Below are positions 17,901 to 24,646 of a stretch of 64,000 nt of DNA, one piece after another. The position numbers were made by a program, and so were the translations under genes. Origin of the DNA: Oceanirhabdus sp. W0125-5 (GTDB lineage Bacteria; Bacillota; Clostridia; Clostridiales; Clostridiaceae); assembly GCF_027938815.1 (NCBI RefSeq), contig NZ_CP115913.1:4374001-4438000 (forward strand), written 5' to 3'. Each line of letters opens with the position of its first letter. Positions within the stretch are counted from its first letter, which is position 1. The notes under the pieces were generated by a model. That model ran no database searches. It saw nothing but the letters and a program-made list of their open reading frames with translations, and had not been told where the DNA came from.

Positions 17901-18759
17901 CCACCTTGATATTTCCTGCTGAGTTCATCATTTCAACAAATGAATTCTTTAGTGCATTCCCCTTCTCAATAGATTCTGAAATCCCTGATTTCACTCCATC
18001 CAAAGATATCTTCTGTACACTTCCAACAAGGTCTGTAAACGCTCCTTTTAGTTCTTTTCCACTTGATATACTCTTGTTTACTCCCTCAAGGAAACCATCC
18101 ATCCTAATATTCTTTAAACTTCCTACAAATCCATCAAAAGTTCCTTTTAGATTATTCCCTTTATCAAGACTCTCTCCTATACTGTTTTTAAGATCATCAA
18201 GTTTGATTCCCTTAACTGTACCTACTAAATCATTGAATGCTCCTTTTACTTCTACGCTCTTTCCTATCGTCTCCTGAACCCCTTGAATTAATCCATCCAC
18301 CTTGATGTTTCCTGCTGAGTTCATCATTTCAACAAATGAATTCTTTAGTGCATTCCCCTTCTCAATAGATTCTGAAATCCCTGATTTCACTCCATCCAAA
18401 GATATCTTCTGTACACTTCCAACAAGGTCTGTAAACGCTCCTTTTAGTTCTTTTCCACTTGATATACTCTTGTTTATATCTTCAATAACATTCTTTACTG
18501 GTATTTCCTTAACACTCTTAGAAAAATTATTAAACTCATTTTTCAAATCACTACTTTTTGAGTAAACATTATTGATATCATTACTAATTTTTTTAACAGC
18601 TACATTATTAACAATATTTGAAAAAGTCTTCACTCCGCTTAAAATATTATCATTGAACTGCAATTTATTCATTTTTGTTTCTAAGTCTTTAACTTTTATA
18701 GACGCTATTTTTATAGTCCTGGTGAGTTTCTGTACTGAGTCGGTGATATTTTCAATCAC
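14902..18759 (-). CDS. Tail tape measure protein with internal tandem repeats
   Basis: About 1285 residues. The first two thirds are helical repeats of roughly 33 residues (motif KGAFxxLVGSVxxI...), then a basic stretch, then hydrophobic segments around residues 1010-1200 (GLGLVSKAF; IISIVGLMMDAFMAAWP), and a C-terminal end with HEGERVLTKQE, common in tape measure proteins. It sets tail length and fills the tube. I start it at the GTG at 18759, which follows AAAGGAGG; the longer frame from 18798 runs through the chaperone frameshift extension. Three 132-residue blocks are near-identical. Confidence 0.88.
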   Translation of the reverse strand: MIENITDSVQKLTRTIKIASIKVKDLETKMNKLQFNDNILSGVKTFSNIVNNVAVKKISNDINNVYSKSSDLKNEFNNFSKSVKEIPVKNVIEDINKSISSGKELKGAFTDLVGSVQKISLDGVKSGISESIEKGNALKNSFVEMMNSAGNIKVDGLIQGVQETIGKSVEVKGAFNDLVGTVKGIKLDDLKNSIGESLDKGNNLKGTFDGFVGSLKNIRMDGFLEGVNKSISSGKELKGAFTDLVGSVQKISLDGVKSGISESIEKGNALKNSFVEMMNSAGNIKVDGLIQGVQETIGKSVEVKGAFNDLVGTVKGIKLDDLKNSIGESLDKGNNLKGTFDGFVGSLKNIRMDGFLEGVNKSISSGKELKGAFTDLVGSVQKISLDGVKSGISESIEKGNALKNSFVEMMNSAGNIKVDGLIQGVQETIGKSVEVKGAFNDLVGTVKGIKLDDLKNSIGESLDKGNNLKGTFDGFVGSLKNIRMDGFLEGVNKSISSGKELKGAFTDLVGSVQKISLDGVKSGISESIEKGNALKNSFVEMMNSAGNIKVDGLIQGIQETATKGSSLPGVFGEAFNKLKEVNFDNIKSGIEDVKAKSLNVKGAFDEFSSSIANIRFNDVTQQVQQTIDKSKELRNSFNEFTGSVKNINISGLKTGVIESIEQGKNLKGTFGEFTGSLGEITIDNLGEGIMNSISKGRELGRAFGSFKASVRNIPIGEVKDQISQAITQGKKLKESFNEVIKSAKNIDVKGLKEDIGNSIEKGKNLKNSFSELKNSLANLTMKNITKETEESIKKTSKLRETFNKFKNGIEDIKINTKVQTPKLKGFKAKIIEFNTRLKTPKMNKVKTKIIRLKTKVQTPKIPLPKGVGKSIKMIVDVKNRGKNKFNSIKRKVTAFGKKKFAPTIRIKDKTKGVFNSIRGRMKSLKGLGSIMKLNPVSMGLGLVSKAFTAMKSRSSAKGSKGGKSSKGIKEAMGQITKLNNLINGLLGDVMAAFMPIVGQLLKPITKWIEKNRKGIQKFAGGIKRFLGIVLGAVKKNMPTIKKVVTKVVGSMMKIFQGIKPVITKIFQALGPIMKKAFQVIGKLFNKLQPLIGKFIKFVQFLGQVWTKMWPVISDVLSVAFAIIEPIFSIIISIVGLMMDAFMAAWPAIQTVVETVWGILKPIFEGIGKALKAVSKAAGWIADKIGGFFGKKKNKNDKDEESGSYESNNVKGYAVGIQSVPYDNFPAILHEGERVLTKQESNSYRGASKVNIAKLADTIVIREEADIDKITNKLVFKIKNAGLNMV
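17090..18477. repeat. 396-bp tandem repeats inside the tape measure gene
   Basis: Three full copies and one partial copy of a 396-bp (132-codon) unit follow each other with almost no base differences; for example, GATATTTCC in two copies reads GATGTTTCC in the copy nearest the gene start. Each unit holds four shorter, diverged 33-residue helical motifs. The unit keeps the frame. Such recent amplification would lengthen the protein, and hence the tail, by fixed steps. Confidence 0.95.
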
Positions 18760-18773
18760 AATATCATCCTCCT

Positions 18774-19366
18774 TTATTCTTCCCCAAGAAGGGGACAATA
18801 AGATTTTCTTTTACTCCTCTCCTTAATTTCATACTCATAAAATGCTCTCACAACAATTTTTTCACCATGAGACATATTATAAAAAACTGATGGTCTTACC
18901 CCCTTCCTACTCCAGTAGTAGTACATCATCTCGGTAAATCCATCAGTTTCAATTAGTTTTTTATTTCTATTACTGTATCCCCATTAAATCCAGATATATC
19001 ACTTATAACTCCATATAAACTTGAAATCTCCCCTGGCAATAAAAGTTTTTTAACAAGCTCTTTTGGTGTAACAGCTCCAAACTTATCCATTAATTCTTTA
19101 CTCTTTAAACTTGGCTCTTTTACCCCTTCTAATATAGTAAATATCTGCAGTTCATTGGTATCAAGACTATCAAATTCCCCATTACTATTCATATTTATTG
19201 CACTATCTTGTATTTCCCCAAATTTTTCAGCATCTAAAGCTTCACATTTAAAAATAACTTTCTCTCCTAAAATTTCAGTCAACCTCTTTACCTCAACCTC
19301 TTTTGAAGGCTTCTTTATTTTCTCTAAATCTACCTTTAATAATAAATCTAATGTACTTTTTCCCAT
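18774..19366 (-). CDS. Tail assembly chaperone, -1 frameshift long form (G-T type)
   Basis: The short chaperone ends in ...GAA ATA AAA AAC TAA. A -1 slip on A AAA AAC bypasses the stop and reads on for 59 codons (beginning LIETDGFTEMMYYYW, containing RPSVFYNMSHGEKIV, ending LLGEE) to a TAA at 18774-18776. The extension fills the otherwise empty 18774-18952 gap exactly up to the tape measure start, as in lambda gpG/gpGT and PBSX-like clusters. The open extension and slippery site are seen directly; efficiency is unknown. Confidence 0.85.
18953..19366 (-). CDS. Tail assembly chaperone, short form (XkdN-like)
   Basis: 137 residues. Position between tube and tape measure and the pattern ILGEKVIFKCEALDAEKFGEI match XkdN-type tail assembly chaperones, which coat the tape measure protein before the tube polymerises. 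Its stop lies inside an A AAA AAC slippery heptamer context, so it is probably made in excess over the frameshifted form. Confidence 0.85.
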   Translation of the reverse strand: MGKSTLDLLLKVDLEKIKKPSKEVEVKRLTEILGEKVIFKCEALDAEKFGEIQDSAINMNSNGEFDSLDTNELQIFTILEGVKEPSLKSKELMDKFGAVTPKELVKKLLLPGEISSLYGVISDISGFNGDTVIEIKN

Positions 19367-19394
19367 TTAACTCTCCTCCATTTATTAATTTATA

Positions 19395-19421
19395 AAAAAG
19401 GCGCGTATCACGCGCCTTTTT
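19395..19421. terminator. GC-rich hairpin terminator/attenuator after the tube gene
   Basis: AAAAAGGCGCG, loop TATCA, CGCGCCTTTTT: a classic intrinsic terminator that works on both strands. It lies between tube and chaperone genes inside the operon, so it must be partly read through. It would keep sheath and tube, needed in many copies, more abundant than baseplate proteins. Confidence 0.85.
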
Positions 19422-19452
19422 ATGATTTTAATCTACATATTATATTTTAAAT

Positions 19453-19872
19453 TTAAATAGTATCTAGATATTCATAATCAGTAAATGTAAATGGCACTTC
19501 AACTGTACCTGGTTTACCAGCTTCCCAATCTAAAAGTGTTAGATCATCAAAGTTTACACTTTTAAGAACTACTCTCTCAGCTCCATATGAATCTGGATCT
19601 TCTAATTTACTTATTATAGTAAATCTTAAGTCTTTTCCTTTTTTAGCTTCATCACCTAACTTCTTAGCAATTCTTGAATTCACCTTATGCAACTTCATTG
19701 AACCCTTACATTTATATCCTACTGTCTTTGTTTCAGTAGCAAATGATCCACAAATTTTTATCTCTTCCTTCTTAAATTCAACTTTTGCCTTAAGTCCAAA
19801 ACATTCTGCAACCTTATCTGAGTCTAACCAACATTCTCCCCAAGTACCATTAATAATTCTCTTTGATTCCAT
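19453..19872 (-). CDS. Tail tube protein (XkdM-like, DUF2001)
   Basis: 139 residues. Matches the XkdM tube family: the N-terminal RIINGTWGECWLDSDKVAEC is a recognisable family start, and the C-terminus ends PGTVEVPFTFTDYEYLD. It polymerises as the inner tube under the sheath. It sits directly downstream of the sheath gene, separated by a structured gap, and is followed by a terminator. Confidence 0.9.
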   Translation of the reverse strand: MESKRIINGTWGECWLDSDKVAECFGLKAKVEFKKEEIKICGSFATETKTVGYKCKGSMKLHKVNSRIAKKLGDEAKKGKDLRFTIISKLEDPDSYGAERVVLKSVNFDDLTLLDWEAGKPGTVEVPFTFTDYEYLDTI

Positions 19873-19910
19873 TTATTACTCCTCCTTATTTTCTTTAATA
19901 TTTACAATAC

Positions 19911-19973
19911 TACTTGGGTTATACTTGTCCACAAGTTGCTACTATTATCCCTGTAGCAAGTATACCCCAAGAC
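19911..19973. other. Long stem-loop between sheath and tube genes
   Basis: TTGGGTTATACTTG (19914-19927) pairs with CAAGTATACCCCAA (19957-19970) with one mismatch, and the interior also folds. There is no T-run, so it may stabilise the abundant sheath/tube mRNA or act as a processing site. Confidence 0.5.
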
Positions 19974-19987
19974 TTCAAAAGTAACTA

Positions 19988-21064
19988 TTACATATTAATA
20001 TTAAATGTTATCTCTTCCATAGCATCTACTATCTTAATCTCACTAACTAAGAATACTTGATCCTTTGTATTTGCCGCTTTTATCTGCTGCTCATTCATTA
20101 GATCAACATCTTCACCTATTCCCTTTAAGAATGAAGTTTGAAGTTCCATATCAATTCCAACTGTATTCATATCTTTATCAAGGATTTGCTCTCTCTCTAA
20201 TTGCTCAAAATACACTTTTATTGCTGTAATTAAGATACATTTATTATCATAAGTATTAGGCATCTTACCTATATAGTTATCCTCAATTAATCTTCTAATA
20301 TCTGTTTCAATCATATCCATTGTGTCAACGATTTTAATTTTCTTAAAATCATTTCCTTTGTCTGGAGTAGTTTGAGTTAAAGAGTTAACACCTCTTGCAA
20401 TCTTTACCTTTTCTCCATCATTAATTAAGATTAACTCACCATCATCAATTTTTTTATTTGCCTCTTCTTTACTTAACTTAGCCACACCAACTATTTCAGG
20501 CAATACTTGATAAGTAGCACTCATATTTAAAGGCAGTCCTGCTAAAGCACCTGCTATTCTTGAACAATAATCAGCTGCTTGATATTTAACAACTGCTCCA
20601 CCTTCTTCAACTTCAATGTCTGTTGAAGTGAATTTTATTATACCTTCATTATTTTCTGAACAATCTGGTAACACTGCCTTAACTCTTATATTTTCATTTG
20701 TTCTTAATCCAATTATCCATGTAGCAATTAATGAAACATCAGCTTCATTAATACCTGGAACTGCTAAATAATTAAAATTAACTGCTCCAAAATACTCCAT
20801 TGGCTCATTATAATCCGCTGCAGTACTCTGTTGAACATAAGCAATTATCTTGCTAGGCGGATTTACTGTACCCTTTAACGCCATAGAAATCTGCTTCTTA
20901 TTATAATCAGATAAGTCTGTTGGAATATCAGTTACTGACTTAATAGTATGAACACCTATTCCACTAGTATCCCTTAAGATTAAAGCAACAACTCCTTTTT
21001 GTGCTCTCTTTACTAACGCTGTAGCAGCTTGTTTAAAATTAATATCAATTCTTGGTAAACCCAT
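19988..21064 (-). CDS. Contractile tail sheath protein (XkdK-like)
   Basis: 358 residues. The start GLPRIDINFKQAATALVKR and the end IKIVDAMEEITFNINM are typical of the PBSX XkdK sheath family. The sheath contracts to drive the tube through the target envelope. Its presence makes the particle R-type (myovirus-like). It lies 2 bp after the upstream gene. Confidence 0.93.
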   Translation of the reverse strand: MGLPRIDINFKQAATALVKRAQKGVVALILRDTSGIGVHTIKSVTDIPTDLSDYNKKQISMALKGTVNPPSKIIAYVQQSTAADYNEPMEYFGAVNFNYLAVPGINEADVSLIATWIIGLRTNENIRVKAVLPDCSENNEGIIKFTSTDIEVEEGGAVVKYQAADYCSRIAGALAGLPLNMSATYQVLPEIVGVAKLSKEEANKKIDDGELILINDGEKVKIARGVNSLTQTTPDKGNDFKKIKIVDTMDMIETDIRRLIEDNYIGKMPNTYDNKCILITAIKVYFEQLEREQILDKDMNTVGIDMELQTSFLKGIGEDVDLMNEQQIKAANTKDQVFLVSEIKIVDAMEEITFNINM

Positions 21065-21066
21065 TT

Positions 21067-21534
21067 TTACCCCTCCAGTATTTTTAAATTAATTTTTTGA
21101 GCAACTTCACCCTCATCATCTTTTGTTATTACATCAGTTATATCTGCTAAAATTTCTAAATAAAAACTGACTTCCTGATTTGTTATATAGCTTAACTCCT
21201 CATCCTTTGTACCTCCCTTCATTTCAATAATTGTAATTTTTCTTTCTCCAACTTCTAAATACCCTGATGAAAAAAGATTCTTAAGTTTATCATAAACAGC
21301 AAACTTGGGTATCCCCTCCGGGCTCTTAGTCGTCTTAAATTCTCTGTAGACGATTCTTATTTTTACTTTATCCCTGTGGGACCACATTCCCAAGTTCTCT
21401 GTTATGGACTCCATGAAAATTAAAAAGAAGCTATTTTTACTTAGCTCCTGGTTAAAATTATTTAATTTTATGTCAATATCTTTAAATGAACTCTGTAAAG
21501 TTGTAACTATTGAATCAATAATTTTTTCTAACAT
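21067..21534 (-). CDS. Tail terminator-like protein (DUF6838-like)
   Basis: 155 residues, in the place of tail completion proteins upstream of the sheath. A helical start (IIDSIVTTLQSSF) is followed by beta strands (KVKIRIVYREF). The ATG at 21534 is preferred because GGAGGAGG lies just before it; a longer reading would include that site as codons. It is the first structural gene; no portal or capsid gene precedes it. Confidence 0.65.
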   Translation of the reverse strand: MLEKIIDSIVTTLQSSFKDIDIKLNNFNQELSKNSFFLIFMESITENLGMWSHRDKVKIRIVYREFKTTKSPEGIPKFAVYDKLKNLFSSGYLEVGERKITIIEMKGGTKDEELSYITNQEVSFYLEILADITDVITKDDEGEVAQKINLKILEG

Positions 21535-21616
21535 TATTTCCTCCTCCATTTTTATAATAAAACAACCCTTATAAAAGGGTTACTTTAATCAATTTATTAT
21601 AGTTTGTCCAATAAGC

Positions 21617-21997
21617 TTACTCAATATAACCCATGGCTCTAGCAAAAGATTCAAATGCTTTATTTCTTAATGTATAATACTGTTTTTTACTAATTGAATT
21701 TTCTTCAAGTATTTCTTCTCTACTATATTCTAAAAAATACCTTTGTTCAATTAATAATCTTATTTTATCCCTAAGTCTCTCCATAACTTTATCTATAGTA
21801 ATAACTTTTCTTTTTAACTCCATCAATAACTCAGCTTCTAATTCAACTTTACTGCTAAAACTATTTCCACTCTTGCCACTTCCAAAATTCATACTCCTGT
21901 TATCTAACGCTGAATTACATTCTATTTTTATTACCCAATCTGGATAACACTTAAGATCATTCTCTACCATTTTTATTATTCTATTTTCAAGTTTCAT
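21617..21997 (-). CDS. ArpU/sigma-region-4-like phage late regulator, copy 1
   Basis: 126 residues. The C-terminal half (LLIEQRYFLEYSREEILEE then SKKQYYTLRNKAFESFA) reads like a sigma-70 region 4/ArpU helix-turn-helix. Such proteins switch on late phage operons. It lies immediately upstream of the structural genes and has its own promoter region that matches the one before the second copy. A C-terminal half alone cannot act as a full sigma factor, so an activator role is more likely. Confidence 0.6.
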   Translation of the reverse strand: MKLENRIIKMVENDLKCYPDWVIKIECNSALDNRSMNFGSGKSGNSFSSKVELEAELLMELKRKVITIDKVMERLRDKIRLLIEQRYFLEYSREEILEENSISKKQYYTLRNKAFESFARAMGYIE

Positions 21998-22030
21998 TTC
22001 TTTCCCCCTATCAAATATCTATTTAACTCC

Positions 22031-22124
22031 TTATACACATTATATAACTGCTATTACTATTAAGTCTATGTTTTTAGCCCCCTCTTGTCACCTTTTCGTA
22101 TAGCTATATACTTTTTGTAGTTAA
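22031..22124 (-). promoter_or_regulatory. Promoter region of late regulator copy 1, repeat of the 22661 region
   Basis: On the minus strand a box AGTTATATAATGTGTATAA (TATAAT at 22039-22044) precedes the gene, with ACAAAAAGTATA about 70 bp further upstream. The same two boxes occur at 22661-22760. Shared boxes suggest shared control, perhaps by one of the two regulators themselves. Confidence 0.5.
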
Positions 22125-22130
22125 ACTTCA

Positions 22131-22463
22131 CTATATACTATTGTTTATTTCTCTTTCAAAAACCCCCAACAACCTTCTTATAACTTCATAAAATTGATTC
22201 TTAGATAATTTATTATCTTCTAGTATTCTCTCTCTGCTGTGTCCATAAAAATATTTTTCTTTAATAATCTTTCTATTCTTCTCGGAAAGTCTATTAAGAA
22301 TTTTATTAATTGCAAGAACCTTTCTTTTAATCCTATTTAACTCTGTATCCTCCAAGTCTTCAACACATCCGTATATCTCTTCTACACTTTCTATTCTTAT
22401 GCACCAATCCAAGTATCTCTTAAGATCATTCTCAATTTCTTCCCTATAATCACAATCTTTCAT
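22131..22463 (-). CDS. ArpU/sigma-region-4-like phage late regulator, copy 2
   Basis: 110 residues, clearly related to the 21617-21997 protein: both share the order ENDLK--DW-IRIE, KRKV-AI-KI-ERL, KIIKEKYF--SRERILE, SKNQFYE. The shared layout points to an old tandem duplication. It overlaps the end of the upstream small gene by 14 bp. Confidence 0.6.
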   Translation of the reverse strand: MKDCDYREEIENDLKRYLDWCIRIESVEEIYGCVEDLEDTELNRIKRKVLAINKILNRLSEKNRKIIKEKYFYGHSRERILEDNKLSKNQFYEVIRRLLGVFEREINNSI

Positions 22464-22599
22464 TTTGCACCACCCTATTTTTCCCCATCTTCAGCATATT
22501 TTTTTTTAACTCTAAGTATAAATTATGTAAATCCTCTTCTGAAAGATTAACTTCATCTAATCTAGTAACTATATATTCTTTTAAACTTACGTCATCCAT
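22450..22599 (-). CDS. Small helical protein, first gene of the tail operon
   Basis: 49 residues from an ATG at 22599 after AGGGGGAAG; the sequence starts MDDVSLKEYIVTRLDE and is wholly helical and charged. It overlaps the next regulator gene by 14 bp. I do not recognise it. Position suggests a regulatory accessory. Confidence 0.5.
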   Translation of the reverse strand: MDDVSLKEYIVTRLDEVNLSEEDLHNLYLELKKNMLKMGKNRVVQNERL

Positions 22600-22660
22600 C
22601 CCATCTTCCCCCTTGTTATTTAAATGTTCAATTATATTTCTAAATTTGATATTATTTCCT

Positions 22661-22764
22661 TTATACACATTATATAACTACTTTTTCTAGTTTGTCTATA
22701 CCTTCATACCCTTTTAGTATCTTTTTTGTAATATTTTTTTCTTACAATATACTTTTTGTTGCTT
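22661..22764 (-). promoter_or_regulatory. Main promoter region of the tail operon
   Basis: Contains AGTTATATAATGTGTATAA on the minus strand (TATAAT at 22669-22674) and, about 80 bp upstream, ACAAAAAGTATA. Both boxes are repeated before the second regulator gene. It is the only long gap upstream of the cluster and faces the repressor gene. Confidence 0.5.
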
Positions 22765-23056
22765 TATCACTACATTACATGTATTTTACCTCAACACCTT
22801 CACTTTTCCTTAACTAAATGTATATTTTAGATTATTTTATTACTAAATTTTAAAAAAATTATATTTTTTATATAGAACTTCTCTCTGTTCCCTTTTTGTT
22901 CGCACGACTTTTAATATAGAATATATATTGACTACATAACATATTTTTTTAGATTTTATTTAAGAATAAATAGTCGGTACTTCAAATCTAAAAAATTTAT
23001 TTATTTATCTGGAAATTACAATATATTATAGACATATATTATTAGGAGGATTATAC
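22765..23056. promoter_or_regulatory. Divergent control region with a 12-bp inverted repeat
   Basis: A very AT-rich gap before the XRE repressor. TTTTTTAGATTT (22945-22956) and AAATCTAAAAAA (22984-22995) form a perfect 12-bp inverted repeat 27 bp apart, a good candidate operator pair. A TTGACT box at 22928-22933 lies just before the first arm. The repressor gene has an AGGAGG site at 23044-23049. Confidence 0.5.
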
Positions 23057-23458
23057 ATGAATATTCAAATAGGAGAGAAGTTATCTGAGTTAAGAAAAAG
23101 CAACAATTATACTCAAAAAGATCTCGCAGAATTACTTGGTGTTAAACCAGCTACCATAGGACATTGGGAGCAGAATAGAAATGAACCTTCATATGAAATG
23201 CTAAAAAAAATTACATCTCTTTATAAAATATCTTTATCAGAATTATTTGATGAACCAACAGATTCAGATGATAATGTTAATACTGATACAAAGAATTTTT
23301 TATTATGCAAAATAATAGATATGCTTATTGATGAAGGGCTTATACAATCAGATTCTCAACCTACTTATGAAGAACTTGATCCAATAAGTCAAAATATGAT
23401 TAAAGCTGCTCTAGATAAAATTTTAGTAGATACCTATAATAAATACACTAATAAATAA
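23057..23458 (+). CDS. XRE-family helix-turn-helix repressor
   Basis: 133 residues with a Cro/cI-type helix-turn-helix at about residues 6-60 (LRKSNNYTQKDLAELLGVK, then WEQNRNEPSYEML). The C-terminal part is helical and has no LexA-type peptidase domain, so release from repression must come from an antirepressor or a separate signal. It is transcribed away from the tail operon and is its likely repressor. Start fixed by AGGAGG. Confidence 0.85.
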   Translation: MNIQIGEKLSELRKSNNYTQKDLAELLGVKPATIGHWEQNRNEPSYEMLKKITSLYKISLSELFDEPTDSDDNVNTDTKNFLLCKIIDMLIDEGLIQSDSQPTYEELDPISQNMIKAALDKILVDTYNKYTNK

Positions 23459-23465
23459 TATAAAT

Positions 23466-23505
23466 AAAACTATCAGAATGAATATAATATCATTCTGATA
23501 GTTTT
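23466..23505. terminator. Terminator of the repressor gene
   Basis: AAAACTATCAGAATGA and its complement form a perfect 16-bp stem around an 8-base loop, followed by TTTATTT. Confidence 0.85.
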
Positions 23506-23625
23506 ATTTATGCATTAGTATACACAAATTACTTTAATGCACTCCTTACCTGTTCCTCAATTGATATTCTAAAGGATAATCTCAAAGCATATATTTTATT
23601 AAGCAATATTACTGGAGGGTAAACA

Positions 23626-23820
23626 TTGTTTAAAGAAAAAATACTCAAAGCCTTGAATAAGGTGGACATATTGGTATTGACTTTATTTGTAGTAAGTTTA
23701 ATATTTATGCTCGTAACTGGAATCACAACAATTGACAAATTATATATAGCTATAATGTTCTTATACTTTATATATCTAATAATAAAAATATTTAATTATA
23801 ATAAAAACAAGCCTAACTAA
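23626..23820 (+). CDS. Small two-helix membrane protein
   Basis: 64 residues from a TTG preceded by GGAGGG at good spacing. Two hydrophobic segments (about 14-32 and 37-56) make a hairpin membrane protein; the tail is basic (YNKNKPN). Not recognised. It sits between the repressor and an acetyltransferase with its own terminator, so it is a separate unit. Confidence 0.6.
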   Translation: MFKEKILKALNKVDILVLTLFVVSLIFMLVTGITTIDKLYIAIMFLYFIYLIIKIFNYNKNKPN

Positions 23821-23836
23821 GAAGGCTTGTTTTTTT
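23806..23836 (+). terminator. Intrinsic terminator of the small membrane protein
   Basis: AACAAGCC and GGCTTGTT form the stem, followed by a run of T. Confidence 0.85.
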
Positions 23837-23975
23837 ACAAGTCCAAATCACTTCATTTCAAATTGGTGTACACTAAATAAGTACTAAACAATTATAAACT
23901 ATTCTCTACATACACTCTACTTACTAAATAGTTTAAAATATAAAATAGAAAAATAATTAAAAGAGGGGAATCTTA

Positions 23976-24509
23976 ATGCAAAATCTCGTGTATAGAATAT
24001 TAACAATTGAAGATTGTAAAGGTATAAATGATATAAATCCAGCTCAATATATTTCCAGAGCATGGAGAGAAGTGAACGGGAACCGTCAATTAGTACAGAT
24101 AGATTATCAAGAATCAGATTGGCCGAATGGATACGAAACTCATTATAATAGCTTGAAAGATACAATTTTAAGTGGTGGTGCAGCATTTGGTGCCTTTGAT
24201 AATAATAATAAATTAATTGGTTTTGCAACAATTAATAAGAATTTCTATGGCGATAAACTCAAATATCTTTTATTAGACCAACTGTTTATTACATTAGAAC
24301 ATAGAAATAAAGGCATAGGTAAAAAGTTGTTCATGCTTTGTGCAGATCTTGCAAGAGAATGGAACGGGGATAAACTTTTAATTTGTGCTGGTTCAGCAGA
24401 AGAAACAGTTGCATTTTATTTTGCAATAGGTTGTGAAGAGGCAATGGAAATTAATCAGGAGTTCTATGAAGATGATCCAAGAGATTATCAATTAGAATTT
24501 TCACTTTAG
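23976..24509 (+). CDS. GNAT-family N-acetyltransferase
   Basis: 177 residues with the GNAT acetyl-CoA pattern: LDQLFITLEHRNKGIGKKLF (motif A, RNKGIGKKL at about 107-115). A beta-strand start and the C-terminal AVAFYFAIGCEEAMEI-type segment fit the fold. It probably acetylates a small amine. Ribosome site GAGGGG before the ATG. Substrate unknown. Confidence 0.85.
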   Translation: MQNLVYRILTIEDCKGINDINPAQYISRAWREVNGNRQLVQIDYQESDWPNGYETHYNSLKDTILSGGAAFGAFDNNNKLIGFATINKNFYGDKLKYLLLDQLFITLEHRNKGIGKKLFMLCADLAREWNGDKLLICAGSAEETVAFYFAIGCEEAMEINQEFYEDDPRDYQLEFSL

Positions 24510-24593
24510 AGCCTATATTAAGATATGTAGTAACTTAATTTTCATTTCAAGTAAAATTAAACTTGTTTATAGAAAATACCCTAGAAATATAGC

Positions 24594-24620
24594 AAGAGCA
24601 TCCTAAATTGATGCTCTTTT
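24594..24620 (+). terminator. Terminator of the GNAT gene
   Basis: AAGAGCATC and GATGCTCTT form the stem, followed by seven T. Similar in sequence to the AAGAGCAT hairpins of the later array. Confidence 0.85.
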
Positions 24621-24646
24621 TTTACTTATTTATTAATATAGAATAT

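Noticed and set aside
18760..18798. Longer N-terminus for the tape measure gene starting at 18798
   Set aside because: That stretch codes for the end of the chaperone frameshift extension in another frame; the GTG at 18759 has the strong ribosome site.
15821..18826. Long plus-strand open frames opposite the tape measure gene, including three identical 123-codon ones
   Set aside because: They are shadows of the minus-strand repeats; the identity follows from the 396-bp tandem units. No ribosome sites, and hydrophobic nonsense sequence.
6258..23458. Complete prophage
   Set aside because: No terminase, portal, capsid, head-tail connector, replication genes or integrase can be found in or beside the cluster.
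6258..23458. Extracellular contractile injection system (Afp/PVC type)
   Set aside because: There is no AAA+ ATPase, no toxin cargo genes and only one sheath gene; holin and endolysin are present instead, as in tailocins.
23506..23625. Minus-strand remnant frame ending LSFRISIEEQVRSALK
   Set aside because: It could be the end of a lost gene, but it is short, has no start and matches nothing I can name.
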